64,000 nt of DNA from Methylibium sp965279545 (GTDB lineage Bacteria; Pseudomonadota; Gammaproteobacteria; Burkholderiales; Burkholderiaceae_C). The notes under the pieces are model-generated. The model ran no database searches and was not told where the DNA came from. It saw only the letters and a program-made list of their open reading frames with translations. Below, piece by piece: positions 43,943 through 52,368 of this stretch (the stretch's first letter is position 1; each line of letters opens with the position of its first letter). The DNA lies in NCBI RefSeq assembly GCF_965279545.1, contig NZ_OZ257250.1, positions 3,348,001 to 3,412,000 on the forward strand, read 5' to 3'. Position numbers and translations under genes: made by a program.

Positions 43943-45580
43943 ATGACCGCCCAAGACACCGCAACGCGCCCGCGCTGGCGCCGCCTCCTCTCCCACCGCA
44001 CCCCCTGGATGCTGCTCGGACTGCTGCTGATCGCCGCCAGCGGCTACGCTGCCTGGCGCATGGTCTACGGCAAGCCGAACCTGCGCGACCAGTACCAGTT
44101 CGCCACCGTGCAGCGCGGCGACATCCAGGACCTCGTGACCGCGACCGGTACCGTGCAGCCGCGCGACTACGTCGATGTCGGCGCGCAGGTTTCGGGGCAG
44201 CTGAAGAAGCTGCATGTCGACGTGGGCTCGGTGGTGAAGGCCGGCGACCTGCTGGCCGAGATCGACCCGACGGTGCTGACCGCCACGGTCGACGCCCGCC
44301 GCGCCGGCCTGCGCAACCAGCGTGCGACGCTGGCCGAACGCGAGTCGCAGTACGCCCTCGCGCAGCTGCTGCTGACGCGCCAGCGCAACCTGGTGAAGGA
44401 CGACGCGACCACCACCGAATCGTTCCAGCAGGCCGAAGCGACGGCACTCGCCGCGAAGGCCCAGATCGACGCCGTCAAGGCCTCGATCGAACAGACCGAA
44501 TCGACCCTGCGCGCCGACGAGGCCAACCTCAACTACGCGAAGATCTACGCACCGCTGGCCGGCACGGTGGTGAGCGTCACCGCGCGCCAGGGCCAGACCC
44601 TCAACGCGAACCAGTCGGCGCCGACCATCCTGCGCATCGCCGACCTGTCGACGATGACGGTGCAGACCCAGGTCTCCGAGGCCGACGTCAGCAAGCTGAG
44701 CCAGGACATGGAGGTCTACTTCACGACGCTGGGCAGCCAGGGCCGGCGCTGGTACGGCACGCTGCGCAAGGTCGAGCCGACACCGACGGTGACCAACAAC
44801 GTGGTGCTCTACAACGCACTGTTCGACGTGCCCAACGCGAACCAGGCGTTGATGACCAACATGACCGCGCAGGTGTTCTTCATCGCGGCCGCCGCCAAGG
44901 ACACGCTGCTCGTGCCGGTCGCGGCGATCGGCAGCGGCGGGGCCGGGCGGACCGGTGCACGCCGCGAGCAACGGGCCGAAGGCGAACGCGCCGCGTCGGC
45001 GCCCGCCGAGAGCACCAGTGGAAGCGGAACGGGCCGTGCCACAGCCGCCATGTCGGCGAGCGCCGCCGCGTCGCCGGCTCGCGGCACCGGCACGTCGACC
45101 CCTCGCGGCGGGCCGCTGCCGGAGCGCTTCGCCGCGATGAGCCGCGAAGAGCGCCGCGCCGCCCTCGAAGCCATGTCGCCCGAGGAGCGCCGGGCCCTGC
45201 GCGAGCAGCGCCTGAACGCCGCGGGCGGTGAGGCCGCACGCGCGGCAGCTGGCCTCGCTTCAGCGCCGGCTTCGGCCGCCAGCGGACCGACCATTCCGGC
45301 CACCGGCGGCTTCGCGACGGCCGAGCGGGCCCGCGGCCCGCGCCGCGCGAGCGTCAAGCTGCTGACCGCGGCCGGCACGCTCGAAGAGCGCGCCGTCGAA
45401 CTCGGCGTGAGCAACCGCGTGCAGGTGCAGGTCCTGTCCGGCCTGAGCGAAGGCGAGCAGGTCGTCGCCGGCATCAAGCAGGCGGCGCCGACGCAACGCG
45501 CCACCAGCCAGCAGGGCGGCCTGCAGCAGGGGCCGGCCGGCCTGCCGCCGGGCATCGGACAGGCGCCGCGAGGGCGTTGA
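43943..45580 (+). CDS. macA: MacA-type periplasmic adaptor (membrane-fusion) protein
   Basis: A 545-residue adaptor of the MacAB-TolC efflux family. Residues 22-40 form the inner-membrane anchor, followed by the membrane-proximal, lipoyl ('GAQVSGQLKKLHVDVGSVVKAGDLLAEIDP') and alpha-hairpin (about 113-200) regions, then a beta-barrel. Oddity: residues about 331-465 are a long Ala/Ser/Arg-rich insertion with two tandem 'MS-x-EERRA' helices (around 399-420). This makes the protein about 150 residues longer than typical MacA. The stop overlaps macB. It is preceded by about 200 bases without a Fur box. It probably forms an exporter with MacB and the NodT lipoprotein. Confidence 0.92.
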   Translation: MTAQDTATRPRWRRLLSHRTPWMLLGLLLIAASGYAAWRMVYGKPNLRDQYQFATVQRGDIQDLVTATGTVQPRDYVDVGAQVSGQLKKLHVDVGSVVKAGDLLAEIDPTVLTATVDARRAGLRNQRATLAERESQYALAQLLLTRQRNLVKDDATTTESFQQAEATALAAKAQIDAVKASIEQTESTLRADEANLNYAKIYAPLAGTVVSVTARQGQTLNANQSAPTILRIADLSTMTVQTQVSEADVSKLSQDMEVYFTTLGSQGRRWYGTLRKVEPTPTVTNNVVLYNALFDVPNANQALMTNMTAQVFFIAAAAKDTLLVPVAAIGSGGAGRTGARREQRAEGERAASAPAESTSGSGTGRATAAMSASAAASPARGTGTSTPRGGPLPERFAAMSREERRAALEAMSPEERRALREQRLNAAGGEAARAAAGLASAPASAASGPTIPATGGFATAERARGPRRASVKLLTAAGTLEERAVELGVSNRVQVQVLSGLSEGEQVVAGIKQAAPTQRATSQQGGLQQGPAGLPPGIGQAPRGR

Positions 45581-47562
45581 TGCAACGCGACCCCGCACCT
45601 GCCGTCGCCGCCGGACTGCGCCCGGGCGAGACGCCGCTGATCGAGCTGCGCGGCGTCACCAAGACCTACCGCAACGGCGACCTCGCGGTACAGGTGCTGC
45701 ACGGCATCGACCTGACGATCTACGAGGGCGAGTTCGTGGCCATCATGGGCGCTTCGGGCTCGGGCAAGTCGACGCTGATGAACCTCCTCGGCTGCCTCGA
45801 CAAACCCACCAGCGGCAGCTACCACTTCCGCGGCCGCGACGTGTCCTCGCTCGCCCGCGACGAGCTCGCGCTGCTGCGACGCGACGACTTCGGCTTCGTG
45901 TTCCAGAGTTACCACCTGATCGCCACCGCCAGCGCGGCCGAGAACGTCGAGGTGCCCGCCATCTACTCGGGGCTGCCGCCGGTGCAGCGGCACGCTCGCG
46001 CTGCAGCCCTGCTGACCGAGCTGGGTCTCGCGGACCGCCTCGAGCACCGCCCGAACCAGCTGTCGGGTGGCCAGCAGCAGCGCGTGTCGATCTCGCGGGC
46101 GCTGATGAACGGCGGCCGCATCATCCTGGCCGACGAGCCGACCGGTGCGCTCGACAGCAAGAGCGGCGCCGACGTGATGCGGCTGCTGGCCGATCTGTCG
46201 GCACGCGGCCACACGGTGCTGCTGATCACGCACGCGAAGGAAGTGGCGGACCACGCCGACCGGCTGATCGAGATCAAGGACGGCCGCATCGTCTGCGACC
46301 CCGGCTCGGCCCCACCGGCGCCGGACCAGGCCGACTACGTGCCGCCGGCCATCAGCCACGAAGGCTCGCATCTGGCCGACGTGGTGGAGGCGGCCAAGAT
46401 GGCACTGCGCTCGCTGCGCGCGAACCTGTTCCGCTCGGTGCTCACGCTGCTCGGCATCGTGATCGGCGTCGGCTCGGTGATCGCGATGCTCGCGATCGGC
46501 GACGGCGCGAAGCAGGAGGTCATCGACCGCATCAGCGCGATGGGCTCCAACCTGATGCTGGTGCGACCCGGCGCGCCGAACCAGCGCGGCTTCAACAGCA
46601 CGGCCACACTGGTCATCGCGGACGTCGCGGCGATCGACCAGGTTTCCAACGTGCTCGCGGCGGTACCCGAACAGAACAGCAGCGCGACGGTGCGCTACGG
46701 CGGCGCCGACTACAGCACCAGCATCAACGGCACCTCGTCGAAGTTCCCGCTGGCACGCCAGTGGCCGGTCGCGCAGGGCACGTTCTTCGGCGCCGAGGAC
46801 GAGGCGAGCTACGCCACGGTGGCCGTGCTCGGCCAGACGGTCGCGAAAGCGCTGTTTCCCGACGGCGGCGACCCGGTGGGCCAGTACGTGCTGGTCAACA
46901 ACCTGCTGTTCCAGGTGGTCGGCGTGATGACGGCGCGCGGTGCCTCGCCGATGGGTTCGGACCAGGACGACATCGTGTTCGTGCCCTATGCGACCAGCAG
47001 CCTGCGGCTGTCGGGCCAGCGCTACCTGCGCAACGTGACGGTGGCGGTCGACGACGTATCACGCATCGACGAGACGCAGGCAGCGGTCGAATCGCTGCTG
47101 CTCGACCGCCACGGCGTGGTCGACTTCCAGATCCGCAACATGGCCTCGATCATCGAGGCAACCGAGCAGACCCAGAACACGCTGACCATCCTGCTCGGCT
47201 CGATCGCGGCGATCTCGCTGCTGGTGGGCGGCATCGGCGTGATGAACATCATGCTGGTGTCGGTGACCGAGCGCACCCGCGAGATCGGCATCCGCATGGC
47301 CACCGGCGCGCGCGAGCGCAACATCATGCAGCAGTTCCTGATTGAGGCCGTGGTCGTGTCGGCGATCGGGGGCGGCGTCGGCGTGGTCGGTGGGCTGGCC
47401 ACGGCCGCCGTGATCGGCGCCTTCGGCACGCCGGTCCAGTACTCGCTCGCACCGGTGCTGCTGGCCTTCGGCTGCGCCTTCGGCACCGGCCTGGTGTTCG
47501 GCTGGCTGCCGGCGCGCAAGGCCGCGCAGCTCGACCCGGTGGTCGCGCTGGCCGCCGAATGA
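45580..47562 (+). CDS. macB: MacB-type ABC transporter (ATPase-permease fusion)
   Basis: A 660-residue MacB protein. The N-terminal ATPase (about 18-250) has Walker A 'GASGSGKST', signature 'LSGGQQQR' and Walker B 'IILADEPTGAL'. The C-terminal permease half has one helix near 280-305, a large periplasmic domain, then three helices near 535-650. The periplasmic and permease parts follow the FtsX/MacB fold ('LLVGGIGVMNIMLVSVTERTREIGIR'). It drives export of macrolides, peptides or siderophores in relatives. The ATG at 45580 shares a base with the macA stop. Confidence 0.94.
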   Translation: MQRDPAPAVAAGLRPGETPLIELRGVTKTYRNGDLAVQVLHGIDLTIYEGEFVAIMGASGSGKSTLMNLLGCLDKPTSGSYHFRGRDVSSLARDELALLRRDDFGFVFQSYHLIATASAAENVEVPAIYSGLPPVQRHARAAALLTELGLADRLEHRPNQLSGGQQQRVSISRALMNGGRIILADEPTGALDSKSGADVMRLLADLSARGHTVLLITHAKEVADHADRLIEIKDGRIVCDPGSAPPAPDQADYVPPAISHEGSHLADVVEAAKMALRSLRANLFRSVLTLLGIVIGVGSVIAMLAIGDGAKQEVIDRISAMGSNLMLVRPGAPNQRGFNSTATLVIADVAAIDQVSNVLAAVPEQNSSATVRYGGADYSTSINGTSSKFPLARQWPVAQGTFFGAEDEASYATVAVLGQTVAKALFPDGGDPVGQYVLVNNLLFQVVGVMTARGASPMGSDQDDIVFVPYATSSLRLSGQRYLRNVTVAVDDVSRIDETQAAVESLLLDRHGVVDFQIRNMASIIEATEQTQNTLTILLGSIAAISLLVGGIGVMNIMLVSVTERTREIGIRMATGARERNIMQQFLIEAVVVSAIGGGVGVVGGLATAAVIGAFGTPVQYSLAPVLLAFGCAFGTGLVFGWLPARKAAQLDPVVALAAE

Positions 47563-48995
47563 TCCCGCCCCGACCCATGCCCTCCCATTCTTCCTTCCCC
47601 GTACCCGGTGCGCGCGCCGCCGCCTTGCTGATGGCGCTGGCCCTGGCCGGCTGCGCGACGGCCATCGACAACACCCGGCCCACGCTCGACATGCCGTCGC
47701 GCTGGAACGAAGTCGCCAGCGGCGACAGCACCCTGCAGCACGACTGGTGGCGCGGCTTCCAGTCCGACGAGCTGGCGCAGTTGATCGACGCCGCCCAGGC
47801 CGGCAGCCCGACGCTGGCGATCGCCGCCGAGCGCGTGCAGCAGGCCGAGATCGCGGTGCGCAGTGCGGGCGCGACGCTGTTCCCGTCGGTCAGCGTGGCC
47901 GGCAGCACCGGCGCCCGGCGCGCCGATCCGGGACCGGGGTTCGACGCGAGCACAGCCAAGTCGTCGAGCGTGTCGCTCGGCGTCAGCTACGAGATCGACC
48001 TGTGGGGCCGGCTCGCCGCCGGCGTAAAGGGCGCCGAGGCCTCGCTGGCGGCGAGCCGCTACGACCTCGAGACCGCCCGGCTGTCGCTCACCACCGGCGT
48101 CGCCAGCGCCTATTTCCAGGTGCTCGCGCTGCGCATGCGCCTCGAGATCGCGCACGACAACCTCGCCATTGCCGAGCGCGTGTTCGGCATCGTCGAATCC
48201 CGCTATCGCAACGGCGCGGCCTCGGCGCTGGACGTGAGCCGCCAGCGCATCACGGTGCTGTCGCAGCGCGCCACGCTGGAGCCGCTGGAAGTCCAGGAGC
48301 GCCAGACGGTCACCGCGCTCGCCATCCTGCTCGGCCGACCGCCACAAACGCTGCAGGTCGAGACCCGCAGCTTCGACCGTTTCGCGATCCCCGCGGTGGG
48401 TGTCGGCCTGCCCTCCGCGTTGCTGGTGCGCCGCCCCGACCTGGCCAGCGCCGAGGCCCAGCTGGCCACGGCCGCTGCCGACGTGGCGGCAGCCCGCGCC
48501 GCCCTGCTGCCCAGCGTGTCGCTGTCCGGCTCGGCCGGACTGGCGAGCACCGCCCTGCTGTCGTTGGCCAACCCGTCGTCCAGCATCGGCCTGACCGCGT
48601 CGATCGTGCAGACGCTGTTCGATGGCGGGCAGCTGCGCAACCAGGTCGCCCTCGGCGAGTCGGCGCGCCGGCAGCTGGTCGAGGGTTACCGCAGCGCGAT
48701 CTACACCGCGCTCAAGGAAGTGGAGGACGCCCTCGGCAACGCCGTGCGCAACCGCGGGCAGGAGCAGGCCCAGCTGGCGATCCGCGACGAGGCACAGCGC
48801 TCGCTGCGGCTGGCCGAGTTGCGCTACCGCGAAGGCGCCGACGACCTGACCAGCGTGCTCGACGCGCAACGCACGCTGTTCTCTTCGCTGGACCAGCTGG
48901 CGCAGCTGCGGCTGTCACGGCTGACTGCGGCGCTGGACCTCTTCAAGGCGCTGGGCGGCGGCTGGTCAATGAGTGACCGCCAACTTTCAAGTTGA
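47559..48995 (+). CDS. outer-membrane efflux lipoprotein (NodT/OprM type)
   Basis: A 478-residue TolC-like outer membrane factor of the RND-type NodT family. The N-terminus has a lipoprotein signal ending 'LALAGCATAID', with Cys near residue 32. Two OEP repeats follow with the pattern 'SRYDLETARLSLTTGVASAYF' and 'YRSAIYTALKEVEDAL', ending in 'LTSVLDAQRTLFSSLDQLAQLRL'. It forms the channel of the exporter with MacA and MacB. The ATG at 47559 overlaps the macB stop (ATGA); 47577 is an alternative. Confidence 0.93.
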   Translation: MIPPRPMPSHSSFPVPGARAAALLMALALAGCATAIDNTRPTLDMPSRWNEVASGDSTLQHDWWRGFQSDELAQLIDAAQAGSPTLAIAAERVQQAEIAVRSAGATLFPSVSVAGSTGARRADPGPGFDASTAKSSSVSLGVSYEIDLWGRLAAGVKGAEASLAASRYDLETARLSLTTGVASAYFQVLALRMRLEIAHDNLAIAERVFGIVESRYRNGAASALDVSRQRITVLSQRATLEPLEVQERQTVTALAILLGRPPQTLQVETRSFDRFAIPAVGVGLPSALLVRRPDLASAEAQLATAAADVAAARAALLPSVSLSGSAGLASTALLSLANPSSSIGLTASIVQTLFDGGQLRNQVALGESARRQLVEGYRSAIYTALKEVEDALGNAVRNRGQEQAQLAIRDEAQRSLRLAELRYREGADDLTSVLDAQRTLFSSLDQLAQLRLSRLTAALDLFKALGGGWSMSDRQLSS

Positions 48996-49068
48996 CATCT
49001 TGGCGTGGCTGTTCCAGATGCCGGTCGGTCCCGACTGTCGGATGCCGGTCACATGACTTGACAACAAT

Positions 49069-49099
49069 TTGACAAATCTTAATGAGAATAATTATCATA
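49069..49099 (+). promoter_or_regulatory. strong promoter overlapped by a Fur box, upstream of the TonB-dependent receptor
   Basis: TTGACA (49069-49074) and TATCAT (49093-49098), 18 bases apart, form a near-consensus promoter. The Fur-like site at 49081-49099 (AATGAGAAT-A-ATTATCATA; half-sites agree at 7 of 9 positions) covers the spacer and -10. A second TTGACA at 49058-49063 has no good partner. The receptor's ATG is 132 bases beyond the -10, leaving a long leader. Confidence 0.85.
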
Positions 49100-49230
49100 A
49101 CTATCTGATTGCAGTCGAACGCTGACTGCATGCCGGTCAGCCATCTGCTTCTCCTCGCGTCGAACCGCGGTCGAGATCGCTGCAGAGAGCCAGCCTCCTG
49201 CGCCCTTTCGATACCCACCGAGGAGAACCC

Positions 49231-51531
49231 ATGGCTTACATCCAGGCCCGCAAACACGCCCACCCCCTGCGCCGGACCCAGTCGGCCGCCGCCGCCTTCG
49301 CCGCGCTGGCCATTCCGGCTGCGGTGCACGCTCAACAGGCCGCGGCACCCGCCGAGGCGGCCGCGGCGCCCGCCAGCACCCAGGTGCTGCCCGAGATCAA
49401 GGCGAAGTCGGCTGCCGACAACGGCATCAAGGCCGACGTGTCGGCTTCGCCGAAGTTCACCCAGCCGCTGGTGGACACGCCGCAGACCATCACCGTCATC
49501 AAGAAGGAAGTGCTGCAGCAGCAGGGCGCCACCTCGCTGACCGAGGCGCTGCGCAACACCCCCGGCATCACGCTGCAGATGGGCGAGAACGGCAACACGC
49601 AGACCGGCGACGCGATCTTCCTGCGCGGCTTCGACACCTCGGCCAGCATCTTCGTCGACGGCATCCGCGACCTGGGCAGCATCTCGCGCGATACATTCAA
49701 CATCGAACAGGTGGAAGTGATCAAGGGCCCGTCCGGCTCCGACAACGGCCGCGGCGCGTCGTCCGGCTACGTCAACCTGATCTCCAAGTCGCCGCAGCTC
49801 CAGAACTTCGGCAACGCCAGCGTCTCGCTCGGCACCGATGACCGCAAGCGCGCAACTGTCGACCTGAACCGTGCACTCGACCTGGCGGTCCCGGGCTCGG
49901 CGCTGCGCCTGAACGTCATGGCACAGGACTACGGCACCCCCGGCCGCGACGAGGTGAAGAGCAAGCGCTGGGGCTTCGCACCCTCGCTGGCTTTCGGGCT
50001 GGGCACGCCGACGCGCACCGTGCTGAGCTACCTGCACGTCGAGCACGACAACCGGCCCGATGGCGGCGTGTCGACCTTCGGCCTGCCTGGCTACATCTCC
50101 GCCGCCACCGGCCCGGCCGTGAACTCCAAGAATTACTACGGCTCGCTGAACGACTTCGACGAGGTGAGTGTGGACCAGTTCACCGCGCGCATCGAGCACG
50201 ACATCGCGCCGGGTTACACGCTGCGCAACACGACCCGGCTCGGCCGCTCCGAGCAAGACTTGCTCGTGACCGGCGTCAACGCGGTGACCACCACCAGCGG
50301 CAACCCGGCGACCTACACGGTCGCCCGCACGCGCCAGGGCAAGCACCAGAACAACGAGATCCTGACGAACCAGACCAACCTGAACGCCGAGTTCGCGACC
50401 GGCGCGGTGCAGCATTCGCTGTCGACCGGCTTCGAACTGATCTACGAACGCCAGCGCACCGCGACACCGCAGACCTTGACCAACACCACCCTGCCGGCCT
50501 CGCTGCGGCAGCCGCAGGCCAATCTGTACGCGCCGAGCGTCGGCGACGTGTTCCTGACGCCACCCTACAAGGGCGCCTACGCCAACGGCAGCACGCTGAG
50601 CGCGGCGGTCTACGCCTTCGACACGCTCAAGCTGTCGGAGCAGTGGCTGCTCAACGGCGGTGTGCGCTGGGAGAAGTTCCACACCGAGACCAACAGCTCC
50701 ACCTTCACGGCCCAGACGAACACCTCGCCTGAATCGCTGGTGCAGAACCCGCAGCTGGGCCTGACCGACACCCTGCTGAGCTGGAAGGTGGGCGCGGTCT
50801 TCAAGCCGGCGCCGAACGGCAGCGTCTATGTCACGGTGTCCAATTCCTACCAGCCGCCGGGCGGCAGCAACTTCTCGCTGGCCAGCACGGCCAACAGCGC
50901 GAACCGGCCGGACCTCGACCCGCAGGAAGGCAGCAACATCGAGGTCGGCAGCAAGTGGGACCTGCTCGACGGCCGGCTGTCGGCGGTCGCCGCGGTCTAC
51001 CGCAGCGAGAACAAGAACGAACTGGTGTCCGACGGCGCCACGCCCGCGAGCTTCTCGCAGGTCGGCAAGCGCCGCGTCGACGGCGCCGAGCTGGGACTGA
51101 TCGGTCAGATCACGCCGGCCCTCAGCCTCAGCGCCGGTCTGGCCTACATGGACCCGCAGATCATCCAGGGCGTGCCGGCCGGCACGGGTGCCAACCAGGG
51201 CGGCGTGATCGTCTTCTCGCCCAAGCTCACGTTCACCTCCTGGGTGACCTACAAGCTGCCCTTCGGCCTGACCGTCGGCGGCGGTGCGCGCTATGTCGAC
51301 ACCGTGGCGCGCAGCAGCAACCTCGTCGTCACCAGCAATCTGGTCACCACGCCCGACTACTGGGTGGCCGATGCGATGCTGGCCTACGACGTGACGAAGA
51401 ACTTCTCGCTGCAGCTCAATGTCTACAACCTGTTCGACAAGGAGTACATCGCCGCGCTCAACAACGGCGGCTCGCGCTACGTGCCGGGCGCTGAACGCAA
51501 CGCGCTGCTGACCGCGAACTTCAGCTTCTGA
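49231..51531 (+). CDS. TonB-dependent siderophore receptor (Fiu/PiuA-like)
   Basis: A 766-residue outer-membrane receptor. It has a signal peptide up to about residue 34 ('AIPAAVHA'), a plug domain about 60-190 ('VDTPQTITVIKKEVLQQQGA', 'IFLRGFDTSASIFVDGIRDLG') and a 22-strand beta-barrel to the terminal Phe ('LLTANFSF'). The plug start 'LVDTPQTITVI' is that of the catecholate (Fiu/PiuA) group. Placement next to piuC supports this: in Pseudomonas aeruginosa and E. coli the receptors PiuA/Fiu are linked to PiuC/YbiX. AGGAG lies five bases before the ATG. Fur-controlled expression is predicted from the promoter. Ligand: catecholate siderophore-iron, inferred. Confidence 0.93.
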   Translation: MAYIQARKHAHPLRRTQSAAAAFAALAIPAAVHAQQAAAPAEAAAAPASTQVLPEIKAKSAADNGIKADVSASPKFTQPLVDTPQTITVIKKEVLQQQGATSLTEALRNTPGITLQMGENGNTQTGDAIFLRGFDTSASIFVDGIRDLGSISRDTFNIEQVEVIKGPSGSDNGRGASSGYVNLISKSPQLQNFGNASVSLGTDDRKRATVDLNRALDLAVPGSALRLNVMAQDYGTPGRDEVKSKRWGFAPSLAFGLGTPTRTVLSYLHVEHDNRPDGGVSTFGLPGYISAATGPAVNSKNYYGSLNDFDEVSVDQFTARIEHDIAPGYTLRNTTRLGRSEQDLLVTGVNAVTTTSGNPATYTVARTRQGKHQNNEILTNQTNLNAEFATGAVQHSLSTGFELIYERQRTATPQTLTNTTLPASLRQPQANLYAPSVGDVFLTPPYKGAYANGSTLSAAVYAFDTLKLSEQWLLNGGVRWEKFHTETNSSTFTAQTNTSPESLVQNPQLGLTDTLLSWKVGAVFKPAPNGSVYVTVSNSYQPPGGSNFSLASTANSANRPDLDPQEGSNIEVGSKWDLLDGRLSAVAAVYRSENKNELVSDGATPASFSQVGKRRVDGAELGLIGQITPALSLSAGLAYMDPQIIQGVPAGTGANQGGVIVFSPKLTFTSWVTYKLPFGLTVGGGARYVDTVARSSNLVVTSNLVTTPDYWVADAMLAYDVTKNFSLQLNVYNLFDKEYIAALNNGGSRYVPGAERNALLTANFSF

Positions 51532-51573
51532 GCGGCTGCAGCCACCGACGTATCCCGGCGGGATGCGACACTC

Positions 51574-51605
51574 GCGAGCCTCTCCCCGGAGAGGCTCGCT
51601 TCATT
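51574..51605 (+). terminator. strong hairpin between the receptor gene and piuC
   Basis: A 12-bp perfect stem, GCGAGCCTCTCC (51574-51585) and GGAGAGGCTCGC (51588-51599), has a minimal CC loop and is followed by TTCATT. It can terminate or attenuate readthrough into piuC, 16 bases away from the piuC start. Confidence 0.7.
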
Positions 51606-51620
51606 GAAAGGCCAGCGATC

Positions 51621-52301
51621 ATGATGCTGCACGTGCCCGAGGTCCTGACACGCGCGCAGGTCGCCGAGATCCGCGCCCGGCTCGACACCGCGGACTGGGT
51701 CGACGGCCGCGCCACCGTGGGCCCGCAGGGCGCCCAGGTCAAGCAGAACCGCCAGCTGCCCGAGCTGTCGCCGGTGGGCCGCGAGCTCGGCGAGCTCATC
51801 CTGAAGGCACTGCTCGACCACCCGCTGTTCGTCTCGGCCGCGCTGCCGCTGCGCAGCGTGCCGCCGCTGTTCAACCGCTACGAAGGCGGCGAGCACTACG
51901 GGCTGCACATCGACGGCTCGGTGCGCTCGGTACCGGGCACGAACCTGCGGCTGCGCACCGACCTGTCGAGCACGCTGTTCCTCAGCGACCCCGACGACTA
52001 CGACGGCGGCGAGTTGGTGGTCGTGGACACCTACGGCACCCACGAAGTGAAGCTGCCGGCGGGCGACCTGATCCTCTACCCGTCGACCAGCCTGCACCGC
52101 GTGGAACCGGTCACGCGCGGTGCGCGCGTGTGCTCGTTCTTCTGGACGCAGAGCATGGTGCGCGACGACTGGCAGCGCCAGCTGCTGTTCGAACTCGACC
52201 AGGACGTGCAGAAGCTGCGCGAGAAACTGGGCGATTGCGACGAGGTGGTGAGCCTGACCGGGCACTATCACAACCTGCTGCGGCAGTGGGCCGAGGTGTG
52301 A
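51621..52301 (+). CDS. piuC: PKHD-type hydroxylase PiuC (Fe2+/2-oxoglutarate dioxygenase)
   Basis: A 226-residue dioxygenase of the YbiX/PiuC family. The Fe(II) ligands are His and Asp in 'YGLHIDGSV' near residue 94 and the distal His in 'STSLHRVEPV' near residue 157. The 2-oxoglutarate Arg follows in 'RGARVCSFFW'. Its role in siderophore-receptor loci is not fully known; a function in modifying the receptor, siderophore or a related molecule has been proposed. It follows the receptor gene after a hairpin and a short gap, so expression may be attenuated relative to the receptor. Confidence 0.94.
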   Translation: MMLHVPEVLTRAQVAEIRARLDTADWVDGRATVGPQGAQVKQNRQLPELSPVGRELGELILKALLDHPLFVSAALPLRSVPPLFNRYEGGEHYGLHIDGSVRSVPGTNLRLRTDLSSTLFLSDPDDYDGGELVVVDTYGTHEVKLPAGDLILYPSTSLHRVEPVTRGARVCSFFWTQSMVRDDWQRQLLFELDQDVQKLREKLGDCDEVVSLTGHYHNLLRQWAEV

Positions 52302-52368
52302 CGGCGGCAGGCCCGGCTTCCTTCGACTCGTTGCGGTCGTTCGTGTTCGATGGGTGGGGGTTGCCGCA

